Positions 1 through 7,354 of a stretch of DNA of 64,000 nucleotides are shown piece by piece. The stretch spans positions 124,001-188,000 of the forward strand of contig NZ_SDPU01000023.1 in assembly GCF_004168035.1 (NCBI RefSeq). Direction: 5' to 3'. Each line of letters begins with the position of its first letter. The stretch's first letter is position 1. The notes beneath the pieces were generated by a model. That model was not told the DNA's origin. It saw only the letters and a program-made list of their open reading frames with translations, and ran no database searches. Position numbers and translations under genes: made by a program. This DNA comes from Nocardioides iriomotensis (GTDB lineage Bacteria; Actinomycetota; Actinomycetes; Propionibacteriales; Nocardioidaceae).

Positions 1-153
1 GGTCGCTGCCCAGATGGCCACGAACAGCAGGTTCACCATCAGGTAGGCGAGCAGGTGCGCCTTGAGGTCACGCTTGTCCTTGAGCCGCTTCACCGCTGCC
101 GCGCGGAGCTCCTCGTCGGACCGGTACGTGCCGAGCATCGTGTCGTCCTGCAT
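1..153 (-). CDS. 2TM domain-containing protein (N-terminal part, cut by window edge)
   Basis: Only the first 51 residues are inside the window. A short acidic N-terminus is followed by a Lys/Arg-rich stretch and the start of a hydrophobic helix (HLLAYLMVNLLFVAIW), which is how the small 2TM-domain membrane proteins of actinobacteria begin. The ATG at 153 has a strong ribosome site, GGAGGG, 6 nt upstream. The family has no assigned biochemical role. The gene has its own promoter with two DevR-type boxes (205-240), so it belongs to the stress island although nothing more of it can be seen. Confidence 0.7.
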   Translation of the reverse strand, partial: MQDDTMLGTYRSDEELRAAAVKRLKDKRDLKAHLLAYLMVNLLFVAIWAAT

Positions 154-175
154 GTCGATCCCTCCTTCCACCTCC

Positions 176-240
176 AGCGTCACGCGCGCGACGGTGCGGC
201 TGAAGGGTGTTTCGTCACCGGGTCCAGAGCCCTTGGTCCG
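176..240 (-). promoter_or_regulatory. DevR-type promoter of the 2TM gene
   Basis: Read on the minus strand: distal box CGGACCAAGGGCTC (227-240), proximal box GTGACGAAACACCC (205-218), 23 bp, then -10-like GACGCT (176-181). The boxes start 22 bp apart. The proximal box is diverged; the spacing supports it. Confidence 0.55.
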
Positions 241-262
241 TGCTCGTGCTCACGTCCGGGGC

Positions 263-1486
263 TCACCCGAACGCGAGCAGGACCGCCGCGATCGCCAGCG
301 CGGGCGGCAGGTGCCAGAGCAGGACGCTCCCGGCGAACGAGCGGCCGCCGGTGACCGCGGCCGCGGCGACCTTGCTGCCGGTGTTGGTGGCCAGGCCGAC
401 GGCGACGGCGGTGACCGCGAGGGACACGGTCACCGTGCCCTGGCGGGCCAGCGTCGAGACGGCCACGGCCGAGGCGTGCGTGTCGGCCAGGCTGCCGGCG
501 GCGGCCGCGATGAGCGCACCCGACGCGCCGTACCGCTGGTTGAGCCAGGTGGCGAGGAGCAGCACCAGGGAGATGACGGCGGCCAGGACAAGGGCGGGCA
601 CCAGCGCGAAGGGCCGCCCGGCCGCGGCCTGGTCGCCGATGCCCTTCTGGTGGCGGGACAGGATCACCGCCTCGAGCACGAGCACCACCATGCCCGCGGC
701 GAGCGGCAGGTAGAGCCGGGCCGCCACCGCGGGATCGGCGATTGTGACGAGCACCGCGATCTGGACGAGCGTGGCGGCGCTCGCCATCAGCGACCCGGCC
801 AGGGTGGCCCTGCGGAGCTCGTGCGCCTCGCGGTACCGCGCACCCATCGTCCCGATCGTGGCGGTGCCGGAGACGAACCCGCCGGCGAGGCCGGCCACCA
901 GCAGCCCGCGGCGGGCGCCGAACGCTCGCGTCGCCGCGTAGCCGGCCCAGCCGATGCCGGTGATCAGCACGACGAGCAGCCACACCCGGCGCGGCACCCA
1001 CACGTCGTACGGGCCGACCGCGGTGGTCGGGAGCAGTGGCAGCACGATGAAGGCGACGACGAAGAACTTCAGCGCGTCCGTGCTCTCCTGCTCGGTCACG
1101 GTGTGCCGCACGAAGCGGTGCATACGTTCCTTCGAGGCGAGCAGCACGGCGGTGGCGACCGCCGCGGCCACGGCCAGGCTGGCCTCGTAGCGGGTCAGGG
1201 CGCCGAGCGCCGTCGTGACCAGCAGCGCGAGCTCGCTGGTCAGACCCCGGTCCTCCTCGCGACCGCCGACGTACCCCGCCGCGACGACGACGACCACCCC
1301 ACCCAGCGCGAGCGCTGCGACGACGACGGGGACGAGGGTCGCAACATTCCCGAGCAATGCTGCCAGTGCGAACGTGCGGATGCCCGGGCTGCCGTGCTCG
1401 CGCTTCGCGCGCTCCCTCTCGGCGCCGACGAGCAGGCCGATCGCCAACGCGACGCCCGCGGACTGGAACAGCTCGAGGGTCGTCAT
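263..1486 (-). CDS. MgtC/SapB-DUF4010 family membrane protein
   Basis: A 407-residue polytopic inner-membrane protein. The N-terminal ~130 residues resemble the MgtC/SapB module (GLLVGAERERAKRE, GIRTFALAALLGN) and the rest matches the DUF4010 membrane region (GGFVSGTATIGTM, SLADTHASAVAVSTL). MgtC-type proteins are linked to Mg2+ starvation or membrane-potential control, but proteins of this two-part layout have no proven function. The ATG at 1486 lies 18 nt after the stop of the SHOCT gene and has only a weak ribosome site, which suggests translation coupled to the flavodoxin-SHOCT transcript. Full length for the family. Confidence 0.85.
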   Translation of the reverse strand: MTTLELFQSAGVALAIGLLVGAERERAKREHGSPGIRTFALAALLGNVATLVPVVVAALALGGVVVVVAAGYVGGREEDRGLTSELALLVTTALGALTRYEASLAVAAAVATAVLLASKERMHRFVRHTVTEQESTDALKFFVVAFIVLPLLPTTAVGPYDVWVPRRVWLLVVLITGIGWAGYAATRAFGARRGLLVAGLAGGFVSGTATIGTMGARYREAHELRRATLAGSLMASAATLVQIAVLVTIADPAVAARLYLPLAAGMVVLVLEAVILSRHQKGIGDQAAAGRPFALVPALVLAAVISLVLLLATWLNQRYGASGALIAAAAGSLADTHASAVAVSTLARQGTVTVSLAVTAVAVGLATNTGSKVAAAAVTGGRSFAGSVLLWHLPPALAIAAVLLAFG

Positions 1487-1504
1487 CGCCGGCGGGCCGG
1501 ACGC

Positions 1505-1777
1505 TCAGCCCGTGATGCCGGGGTGGCCGACCTGCTGCAGCGCCGCCGTCCTGCGCAGGTACTCGTCCTCGTCGATCTCACCCTCGGCGAACCGGCGGTC
1601 GAGCACCGCCTGCGCGTCGGGGGCAGCGCCCTCGCCGAGCCGGCCGGCGCGGCCGCCGCGTCCGGACAGCAGCAGGAACCCGGCCGTAGCGAGCAGCGCG
1701 CCGAGCAGCACGAGCGCCATCAGGACCGCGGTCATCGCTTCCCAGTGCAGACCGCTCTGGTAGCCGTCCCACATCAT
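1505..1777 (-). CDS. Small SHOCT-domain membrane protein
   Basis: A 90-residue protein with one transmembrane helix near residues 14-36 and a C-terminal SHOCT-type motif (AQAVLDRRFAEGEIDEDEYL, then RRTAAL). SHOCT motifs are short C-terminal oligomerisation modules of unknown detailed role, common in actinobacterial membrane proteins. The start chosen is the first of two adjacent ATGs (1775-1777), with AAGGAG 8 nt upstream; a longer reading frame upstream lacks a ribosome site and membrane-protein character. It lies 46 nt downstream of the flavodoxin gene and 18 nt upstream of the DUF4010 gene, so the three are probably co-transcribed. Confidence 0.75.
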   Translation of the reverse strand: MMWDGYQSGLHWEAMTAVLMALVLLGALLATAGFLLLSGRGGRAGRLGEGAAPDAQAVLDRRFAEGEIDEDEYLRRTAALQQVGHPGITG

Positions 1778-1823
1778 CGTCCTGCTCCTTCCCGCTTCGG
1801 CTCGTGCGCGCGGCGGGCGACGT

Positions 1824-2327
1824 TCACGACGCCGGTACGACGTGCGCGGCCAGGTCGGTCGCCCACGCGCGGGCACGGGTCAGCTCGCCCTCGGAGAGTG
1901 GCCCCTCCGTGCCCTCGACGTAGAAGCTCGCGCTGGCCAGGACCCGGCCGTGGTGGTGCTTCCGGAGCTCCTTGCCGGCACTCTTGGCGGCCGACCCCGG
2001 CAGGTGCCGTGCCTGCTTCGCGCGGGTGTCGAACGTGGCGACCGGGGCGCGCAGGTCCGCCGGCAGCTCCGCGAGCCACTCGCGGATCCCGCGGTCCTCG
2101 GCGCCGGAGGTCGCGCCCTGCTCGAGCGCGTCGTGCCGGGTCTTCGGACGGGTCATCGAGAGCGCGTGGGTGGGGCCTCCGACGACGAGCAGGTCGAGCT
2201 CGGCCAGGTCGGTGCCGGCCGCGTCGTGCACCTCGACCATCGGCACGCCCCCGAGACCTTCAGCCACGGCCTCGGCCACCTGCCGGGTGTTGCCCCACAT
2301 CGACTCGTACACGACCAGCGCCTTCAT
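1824..2327 (-). CDS. Flavodoxin family protein
   Basis: A 167-residue flavodoxin-like fold. The N-terminus MKALVVYESMWGNTRQVAEA holds the FMN phosphate loop (ESMWGNT), and later the flavin-contact segment VVGGPTHALSMTRP. A flavodoxin would carry one or two electrons on bound FMN between redox partners in the cytosol; the partner is not evident here, and some members instead respond to oxidants. The ATG at 2327 follows a modest GAGAGG ribosome site. It is first of a likely three-gene unit (flavodoxin, SHOCT, DUF4010) driven by a promoter with two DevR-type boxes. Its neighbour across the divergent promoter is a pyridoxamine-oxidase-fold protein. Confidence 0.85.
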   Translation of the reverse strand: MKALVVYESMWGNTRQVAEAVAEGLGGVPMVEVHDAAGTDLAELDLLVVGGPTHALSMTRPKTRHDALEQGATSGAEDRGIREWLAELPADLRAPVATFDTRAKQARHLPGSAAKSAGKELRKHHHGRVLASASFYVEGTEGPLSEGELTRARAWATDLAAHVVPAS

Positions 2328-2363
2328 GACGCACCTCTCTCCGTTGATTCGTTTCTCGACTCC

Positions 2364-2428
2364 AGGGTCGGAGCGCGGTCGCGGCAGTCCCAGGGTCGAA
2401 GGACCCAGCCGGGGGCGACCTTGGTCGG
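2364..2428 (-). promoter_or_regulatory. DevR-type promoter of the flavodoxin unit
   Basis: Minus strand: distal box CCGACCAAGGTCGC (2415-2428), proximal box GGGTCCTTCGACCC (2393-2406), exactly 23 bp, then GACCCT (2364-2369). Box starts are 22 bp apart. This and the divergent promoter at 2445-2509 place four boxes within 66 bp. Confidence 0.65.
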
Positions 2429-2444
2429 CGGTTGGAGGCCGGTC

Positions 2445-2509
2445 GCGACCAGGAACCGACACGGCCGGGACCAAGGGCCCTGCCCGCCCGCACCCGCCGC
2501 TCCTAGCGT
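2445..2509 (+). promoter_or_regulatory. DevR-type promoter of the PNPOx-fold gene
   Basis: Distal weak box GCGACCAGGAACCG (2445-2458), proximal box GGGACCAAGGGCCC (2467-2480), 23 bp, then TAGCGT (2504-2509). One of the clearest examples in the window. Predicted start of transcription is about 25-30 nt before the ATG at 2541. Confidence 0.7.
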
Positions 2510-2540
2510 GGAAGCACGACTCGACACACGGGAGGTCACC

Positions 2541-2951
2541 ATGCAGACCCTGGACGACGAGCACCCGGTGCTCGACCTCTCCGTCGAGGAGTGCTGGGCC
2601 CTGTTGCGGACCCAGGAGTTCGGACGCGTGGCCTACCGGCTCGTCGACGAGGTCCACATCGTGCCGATCAACTACCTCGTCGACCGCGGACGGCTGATCG
2701 TCCGGACCGGGTCGGGGAACAAGCTGCTGGCCGCGGCGCTCCAGTCCGACGCGGCCCTGGAGATCGACTGGGTCGACGACACCAACGCCTGGTCGGTCGT
2801 GGTGCGCGGGCGGTTCCACCGGCTGTCCGAGGACGAGCAGGCCGAGGTCGACGACAGCCGGCTGCACAGCTGGGTGCCCACGCTGAAGTACGAGATGCTC
2901 GCGCTGCTGCCCGCCGAGGTGACCGGCCGGCGCTTCCTGCTCCAGCGCTGA
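2541..2951 (+). CDS. Pyridoxamine 5'-phosphate oxidase-fold flavin-binding protein
   Basis: A 136-residue split-barrel protein. The N-terminal pattern LSVEECWALLRTQEFGRVAY followed by HIVPINYLVD and the C-terminal TGRRF is typical of the small PNPOx-like family that includes mycobacterial F420- or FMN-binding reductases. Enzyme activity cannot be read from sequence; true pyridoxamine phosphate oxidases are longer. The ATG at 2541 has GGAGGT 5 nt upstream. It is monocistronic, ends 20 nt before the convergent CBS gene, and shares its divergent control region with the flavodoxin gene. A paralogue follows the response regulator at 15,408, so the fold occurs twice in the island. Confidence 0.85.
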   Translation: MQTLDDEHPVLDLSVEECWALLRTQEFGRVAYRLVDEVHIVPINYLVDRGRLIVRTGSGNKLLAAALQSDAALEIDWVDDTNAWSVVVRGRFHRLSEDEQAEVDDSRLHSWVPTLKYEMLALLPAEVTGRRFLLQR

Positions 2952-2971
2952 GGCGCCGGCCGGCGGCGTGC

Positions 2972-3562
2972 TCAGCCGTTGACGCAGCGGACGGCGACCA
3001 CGCCGGCCACGGAACCGGCGAGCACCTCCGCGACGCGTCGCTCCGGCTCGCTCCGCGGCCCGGCGACCTCGACCACGCCGTTGTCGACGGTGGCCCACCA
3101 GTCCGTGCCGTCCGCGCGCAGGAGGGCGTTGACCTCCGTCTCGATCATGTCGTCGGCACGGGCGAGCGCGCGCAGCACGTCGCGTCGGCTGAGGACGCCC
3201 AGCAGCCGCCCGTGCTCCAGCACGGGCAGCGACTTGACGGTCGTCGACGTCATCAGGTCGACGGCCACGCTGAGGTCCTCGGCCGGTCCGACGACCACGG
3301 GCATCCGGGTCATCACCTCGCCGACCCGCCCGGCGCGCGGCGGGTCGACGGTCGGTGCCGTCTCCACGTGCACCCGTGGGTCGGGCAGGAGCATCTCTCG
3401 GATCAGGTCGGCCTCGCTGAGCACGCCGACCACGGTGCCGGAGCCGTCGACCACGGGGACGGCCGTGACGGCGTGGGCGTCCAGCACCCGCGCGGCCTCA
3501 CGGATCGTCGTGCCCTCGGTCACCGTGACGGCGGGACTCGTCATCACGTCTCGCACCAGCAT
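2972..3562 (-). CDS. CBS-pair and BON domain protein
   Basis: A 196-residue protein with two CBS motifs (MLVRDVMTSPAVTVTEG from residue 1 and VGEVMTRMPVVV near residue 82) and a C-terminal BON-like segment (about 140-196, WATVDNGVVEVAG). CBS pairs bind adenine nucleotides or similar ligands; BON domains are associated with membrane or phospholipid contact. CBS-pair proteins such as Hrp1 belong to the M. tuberculosis DosR regulon (established knowledge), which fits the box upstream. The ATG at 3562 has AAGGAG 9 nt upstream. The ligand is unknown. Confidence 0.87.
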   Translation of the reverse strand: MLVRDVMTSPAVTVTEGTTIREAARVLDAHAVTAVPVVDGSGTVVGVLSEADLIREMLLPDPRVHVETAPTVDPPRAGRVGEVMTRMPVVVGPAEDLSVAVDLMTSTTVKSLPVLEHGRLLGVLSRRDVLRALARADDMIETEVNALLRADGTDWWATVDNGVVEVAGPRSEPERRVAEVLAGSVAGVVAVRCVNG

Positions 3563-3593
3563 GGTCGCTCACTCCTTCGGTCGGGTCGGCTCC

Positions 3594-3636
3594 ATCCTGG
3601 GCAGGCGACGCTCAGCCTGACAGTGCCGATGGTCCC
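3594..3636 (-). promoter_or_regulatory. DevR-type promoter of the CBS-BON gene
   Basis: Minus strand: box GGGACCATCGGCAC (3623-3636), exactly 23 bp, then CAGGAT (3594-3599). The box lies inside the last codons of the upstream DUF4389 gene (stop at 3612). No convincing second box. Confidence 0.65.
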
Positions 3637-5132
3637 GTCGTCGTACGGCGGGTGGCGACGGCCAGCACCACGATCACGGCGCCGACGAGGATGAGGCCGG
3701 CGGTGGTCCACCACAGCGCCGCGGTCGCCCAGCCGAACACCGGGAGCGTGGCCCCGGCCCGGACCTGTGCATTGACACCGGAGGCGCCGTCGGCGTTCAT
3801 CACGACGACCGTCCAGTCGCCGTTGCTGAGCGGCCACGTCACGCTCTGCCGACCGGGGCCCTGCTGGGACGCGACCCAGAAGCCCTGGTCAGCCGGCAGC
3901 CCGTCGAGCTTGCCGGAGCCCTCCGCGCGGTAGCGGACCACTCCGCTGAGGTCGTCGACGACGACCCGGGAGGTGTCCCCGAACCAGGCGTTCACGTCGG
4001 AGGTCGGCGCCACGCCGACGAACAGGTCGTGGTCGCCCTGCGGGTCGGCGACGACCCGGCCGTCGCCGAACAGCGACTCCGGGGCCCAGCTCGGCGCGCC
4101 CTCGTCGACGCTCAGCTCCATGCGGTCCGAGCTGATCGCGTACGTCGACGTGTCGAGGGTCTTGGCGGGCGTCATGAGGAAGCCGTCCTGGTCGCGCGCG
4201 ACCTCGTTCGTGAGGGACATCGCGAGCGCGGCGGCGCCGGTCGCCAGCCCCGAGAAGAGCAGCAGGCAACCGACGACGAGCGCGATGACGCGACCGACAC
4301 CCCAGCCCGACGACGTCGGCGGCGTGGCCGGTGGTGTGGCCGGGCGTGCCTCCATCGGCGGCAGCGGTGGTGGTGGGGCGTCGCCCCGGGTGGGCTCCGA
4401 AGGGCCTGCCTGCGCGGGCACGTCCGGCCGCGGCGGGGTCAGCACGAGATGGCCGTCGGGGTCGTCGCCGCCCATGTCGAGACGGAACGGCGGGTAGCGG
4501 TCGGTCATGAGGCCGGCGTACGCGGCGACCCGCAGGACCCATCGGTTCAGGCCGAGCAGCAGGTCGAACACCGACCGCGGGTAGGTCCCGGTCACGAGCA
4601 GCACGATCGACGCGACGAGGACCAGCACGCCGATCAGACCGGTGCTCAGCACCGGATCGCCGTTACCGCCGTCCAGCTCGGACACCGTGTAGCTCGCGCC
4701 GCCGACGAAGAAGCCGATCACGATGTAGTGAGGGATGGCCAGCAGCCACCACTTGACGAGCACGAGACCGCGCGAGAGCCGTTCGGGGTAGTCCACCGTG
4801 AGGTGGGTCGGGTAGTCGGGCCGTTCTTCGAGGGAGAACGGCGGGTAGCGGTCGGTGCCGAGCGCGCCGTACGAGTAGTACGACACGCGCCAGCTCCAGC
4901 GCAGCACCCCGACGTTGAACTCGAAGATCGCGCGGGGGTAGCGGCCGGTGAAGAGGATCGCGAAGAACGCGAACAGGCTGCACACGGCGAAGGCGAGCCA
5001 GAGGAAGGCCAGCACGATGTAGTGAGGGATGAGCAGCAGCCACTTGACCAGCCAGCGCCAGCGGCTGAGGTCGGTCTCGAGGCGCGCGTCGAGGTGCACG
5101 GGGTACGCGGTGGGATACGCGGTGGTGGTCAT
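3612..5132 (-). CDS. Tandem DUF4389 membrane protein
   Basis: A 506-residue membrane protein with two DUF4389 repeats. The first (about 20-100) has RWRWLVKWLLLIPHYIV and GRYPRAIFEFNVGVLRW; the second (about 110-215) has LVLVKWWLLAIPHYIVIGFF and GTYPRSVFDLLLGLNRW. Each contributes paired helices. A Pro-rich linker near 235-285 precedes a single helix, an extracytoplasmic domain, and a last helix close to the C-terminus. No function is known for DUF4389. The ATG at 5132 has GGAG in AGGAGCTCC upstream. It follows the DUF1876 gene by 32 nt and is probably co-transcribed with it. Confidence 0.85.
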   Translation of the reverse strand: MTTTAYPTAYPVHLDARLETDLSRWRWLVKWLLLIPHYIVLAFLWLAFAVCSLFAFFAILFTGRYPRAIFEFNVGVLRWSWRVSYYSYGALGTDRYPPFSLEERPDYPTHLTVDYPERLSRGLVLVKWWLLAIPHYIVIGFFVGGASYTVSELDGGNGDPVLSTGLIGVLVLVASIVLLVTGTYPRSVFDLLLGLNRWVLRVAAYAGLMTDRYPPFRLDMGGDDPDGHLVLTPPRPDVPAQAGPSEPTRGDAPPPPLPPMEARPATPPATPPTSSGWGVGRVIALVVGCLLLFSGLATGAAALAMSLTNEVARDQDGFLMTPAKTLDTSTYAISSDRMELSVDEGAPSWAPESLFGDGRVVADPQGDHDLFVGVAPTSDVNAWFGDTSRVVVDDLSGVVRYRAEGSGKLDGLPADQGFWVASQQGPGRQSVTWPLSNGDWTVVVMNADGASGVNAQVRAGATLPVFGWATAALWWTTAGLILVGAVIVVLAVATRRTTTGPSALSG

Positions 5133-5164
5133 GGAGGAGCTCCTTTTCGTTGCCGAGTGCCCGG

Positions 5165-5443
5165 TCAGCCGCCGAGGCGCACCGGACCGTGCGTGACCTG
5201 GGCGATGTCGGCGATGGCCAGCTCGAGCAGCTCGTGGCCGAGGCTCGAGAGGGCGCGTGACGTGGCGAGCTCGGCGCCGATCTCGGGGACGTCGCCGTCC
5301 ACCGGGTTCAACCGGGCCTCGCCGACGGCGACGACCTCGGCCGCCTCGCCGGTCGTCAGGACCGCGCGGGCGCGGGTCCGGCCGTCGTCCTCGCTGATGT
5401 GGATCGCCACGTCCCATCGGCGTGTGATCGGCTGGTCGGTCAT
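5165..5443 (-). CDS. DUF1876 domain protein
   Basis: A 92-residue soluble protein. The order RRWDVAIHISEDDGRTRARA, a short Gly-rich turn, then a helix ending in LGHELLELAIADIAQVTH matches the small DUF1876 family, which has a dsRBD-like fold and no known biochemical role. Such genes recur beside dormancy genes in actinobacteria (family knowledge; weakly documented). The ATG at 5443 with GAGGAG upstream is chosen over an upstream ATG at 5536 that would add 31 atypical residues. First gene of a likely DUF1876-DUF4389 unit. Confidence 0.82.
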   Translation of the reverse strand: MTDQPITRRWDVAIHISEDDGRTRARAVLTTGEAAEVVAVGEARLNPVDGDVPEIGAELATSRALSSLGHELLELAIADIAQVTHGPVRLGG

Positions 5444-5489
5444 CGCGGGCTCCTCCCCGTGTCGCACGACCGGGTGCCGTGTCGCCTCG

Positions 5490-5556
5490 AGCGTCACCCG
5501 GGCAGCGGGGCGGCCGACACGGCCGAACGGCCGCACGGCGGGAGGACGTTGGTCCC
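5490..5556 (-). promoter_or_regulatory. DevR-type promoter of the DUF1876-DUF4389 unit
   Basis: Minus strand: strong distal box GGGACCAACGTCCT (5543-5556), diverged proximal box GGCCGTTCGGCCGT (5519-5532), 23 bp, then GACGCT (5490-5495). Boxes are 24 bp apart. The leader is about 40 nt. Confidence 0.5.
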
Positions 5557-5573
5557 TGCCGGGGATGGCTCCT

Positions 5574-6377
5574 TCAGGCCAGTGCGCCGCCGGCGTCGCC
5601 GTGGAAGAAGTCCTTCAGGTCGCTCGTCGGGGTCGCGCCCGACTCGATCAGCTGCCGGTACGCCCGCGGTTCGCGGACCTCCAGCTCCTGCAGGCACTGG
5701 TCCCGGACGGCGAGCAGCTCCAGCACGGAGCGCGGCGGCAGCTCCTGGGCCAGCAGCACGAAGGTCCGCCGCCACAGCAGGCACACCTCGTCCGTGGGCA
5801 GGTCGCGCAGCGGCGACGACGCGTGGTCGGTCCCGGCCGGGTCGGCAGAGTCAGCTGGGTCCGCGGTCCCGTTGCCGGTGTCCACGAGCATCGCCTCGTA
5901 GTCGGACATGTCGGCCGTGCCGGGCACGCGCGCGGGGGCGGCAACCGCCGTACCGGAGGAGGCGGGACTGCCGGCCTTGTCGCGACCGCCCACCTCGTCG
6001 AGGGCCGCGCGGCCCCGGGTGAGCAGGGCGGGCCAGCCGGGCCACAGCAGGCAGACCAGCGTCGTGGGCAGCAGGCCGACCGGACCGGCGACGCCGACCA
6101 GTGCGGCGCCCGCGATGACCAGGGCCGGGACGAACGCGCCGACGCGCAGTGCGAGCAGGTACGACGCGGGCCGTTCCGGTCCGGCGAACGTGACGATGCA
6201 GGCGCCGATCGAGATGATCCCGAACGCCAGCCCCATCACGACGGGCGCCCACCCCAGCTCGCGCACCGCCACGAAGCCTCCGGCGGCGAGGACCGCTCCG
6301 GTCAGGACGGCCCAGCCGCGTTCGTAGACGGCGCCGACACGGGGACGGTGCCACCAGGGCGTCGCTCGTCCAGTCAT
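5574..6377 (-). CDS. Unrecognised membrane protein with cytoplasmic C-terminal domain
   Basis: Not recognised. 267 residues: about four transmembrane helices within residues 20-120, an Ala/Asp-rich low-complexity linker (about 130-185), then a soluble alpha-helical tail (LPTDEVCLLWRRTFVLL, RSVLELLAVRDQCLQELE). The tail resembles scaffolding or protein-contact regions, not an enzyme, and no catalytic motif is visible. The ATG at 6377 is 6 nt after a GACGCT -10-like box and has no ribosome site, so the mRNA is probably leaderless. Its control region has three DevR-type boxes, the most in the window, which suggests strong induction. Confidence 0.75.
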   Translation of the reverse strand: MTGRATPWWHRPRVGAVYERGWAVLTGAVLAAGGFVAVRELGWAPVVMGLAFGIISIGACIVTFAGPERPASYLLALRVGAFVPALVIAGAALVGVAGPVGLLPTTLVCLLWPGWPALLTRGRAALDEVGGRDKAGSPASSGTAVAAPARVPGTADMSDYEAMLVDTGNGTADPADSADPAGTDHASSPLRDLPTDEVCLLWRRTFVLLAQELPPRSVLELLAVRDQCLQELEVREPRAYRQLIESGATPTSDLKDFFHGDAGGALA

Positions 6378-6383
6378 GTGCCC

Positions 6384-6465
6384 AGCGTCGGCCGACGCCC
6401 GGGCCCGTGGGCAGGGCGCAAGGGCGCGTCGGGACCGGGACCAAGGTCCCGACCTGGATGGTCCC
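6384..6465 (-). promoter_or_regulatory. Triple-box DevR-type promoter
   Basis: Minus strand: GGGACCATCCAGGT (6452-6465), the near-perfect palindrome GGGACCTTGGTCCC (6437-6450), weak proximal CGCCCTTGCGCCCT (6413-6426), 23 bp, GACGCT (6384-6389), then 6 nt to the ATG at 6377. Confidence 0.65.
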
Positions 6466-6482
6466 TCTCGGCTGACCTGTGC

Positions 6483-6905
6483 TCAGACCACGGTGAGCCG
6501 GGTCCGCGCGAGCCACGCCAGCGCCGGGTCGGCGTCGATCCGCGCCATCGCCTCGCGGCTGCACACGACCAGCCGGAGCCGGGCCTCGCCGAGCTCCTCG
6601 AGCTCGCCGGCGTGCTCGTCGCCGAACGGCCCGGACACCTGCACCTGCAGCTCCGGGCTGGAGGAGCGGGCCACCGTCAGCGCGTGGTCCATCTCCACCA
6701 TGCTGTGCGCGACGGTGGTGCCGGCGTCGGCCAGGAGGGCGAGGTGCAGCGGCAGGTCCTGGCCCTCCGCGGCGCGCGCCGCCAGCCGGACGACCCCCTC
6801 GTACGGCGCGTCCGCCACGAGCAGCGCGAGCACGATCTGCTCGGCCGTCCGTTGCCGGGGCAGGGCCAGCCCCGCCGCCTTCCGCCTCGTCCCGTGCGAC
6901 GCCAT
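6483..6905 (-). CDS. Unrecognised small protein
   Basis: Not recognised. 140 residues, soluble, with a basic N-terminus (MASHGTRRKAAG) and an alternating beta-alpha pattern (AEQIVLALLVADAPYEGVV, PLHLALLADAGTTVAHSM, LRLVVCSREAMARI). The layout is faintly like a degenerate universal stress or Rossmann-type fold, but no nucleotide-binding Gly motif is present. The ATG at 6905 has AGGAAGGGAG upstream; a start 15 codons earlier lies before that site. A single DevR-type box precedes it. A decayed palindromic repeat begins directly behind the promoter. Confidence 0.65.
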   Translation of the reverse strand: MASHGTRRKAAGLALPRQRTAEQIVLALLVADAPYEGVVRLAARAAEGQDLPLHLALLADAGTTVAHSMVEMDHALTVARSSSPELQVQVSGPFGDEHAGELEELGEARLRLVVCSREAMARIDADPALAWLARTRLTVV

Positions 6906-6930
6906 CCGCCTGCTCCCTTCCTCCTCGCCG

Positions 6931-6973
6931 AGCCTCGCACCGGGCCCCAACCCGAACCAGGGACCTCCGGCCC
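6931..6973 (-). promoter_or_regulatory. DevR-type promoter of the small unknown gene
   Basis: Minus strand: box GGGCCGGAGGTCCC (6960-6973), 23 bp, then GAGGCT (6931-6936). On the plus strand the same box reads GGGACCTCCGGCCC. Confidence 0.55.
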
Positions 6974-6983
6974 ACGACGCAGC

Positions 6984-7048
6984 TGTAACGCGGGGTTATG
7001 GACGCTCCACAAGGCGCATGCCGCTGGGGAAGCGTCCACATGCCTGGG
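6984..7048 (+). repeat. Decayed copy of a dispersed palindromic repeat
   Basis: The 30-nt left arm (6984-7013, beginning TGTAACGCGGGGTTATGGAC) is identical at 29 of 30 positions to the left arm of the intact element at 48,297. The loop is similar, but the right arm keeps only AGCGTCCA and scattered bases, so the hairpin cannot form fully. Confidence 0.75.
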
Positions 7049-7088
7049 GAAGTGCCGCCGGTACGGCGGTCGGCGCGGCCGGCCGGGA

Positions 7089-7272
7089 GGGGCAAGATGC
7101 GCCGACTCGGCGGGTCTGCGGGGGCAAGACGCGCCGACTCGCGCCCTGCCGGCGGGAGGTTCGAGCCGGGTCGGCGGTGTCGGGCGGGAGGTTCGAGCCG
7201 GGTCGGCGGTGTCGGGCGGGAGGTTCGGGCCGGGTCGGCGGTGTCGGGCGGGAGGTTCGAGCCGGGTCGGCG
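7089..7272 (+). repeat. 32-bp tandem repeat array
   Basis: Three full copies and one partial copy of a 32-bp unit beginning GGGAGGTTCGAGCCGGGTCG start at 7154, 7186, 7218 and 7250, with one base changed in the third. Just upstream, two related blocks starting GGGGCAAGAYGCGCCGACTC lie 32 bp apart (7089 and 7121). The stretch 6906-7354 holds no credible gene; besides this array and the decayed palindrome it contains only the promoter of the next gene. Confidence 0.85.
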
Positions 7273-7277
7273 AGGGA

Positions 7278-7321
7278 GGGACGAAGTCCCCTGGTCGGAC
7301 CCGGCACGACCGTTCGATGCT
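7278..7321 (+). promoter_or_regulatory. DevR-type promoter of the beta-CASP hydrolase
   Basis: Box GGGACGAAGTCCCC (7278-7291), 24 bp, then GATGCT (7316-7321). The palindrome GGGAC-GAA-GTCCC has a 3-bp centre instead of 4, so the fit is imperfect. Confidence 0.5.
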
Positions 7322-7354
7322 CGGGTCCACCCAGCAGCCCGGGGGAGGGCCACC

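Noticed and set aside
62-2329. 755-codon open frame on the plus strand
   Set aside because: Antisense to the DUF4010, SHOCT and flavodoxin genes; composition is Arg/Gly/His-rich as expected for a GC-rich shadow frame.
7089-7272. Possible CRISPR array (32-bp period)
   Set aside because: Copies abut directly with no unique spacers, and no cas gene is present; it is a simple tandem repeat.
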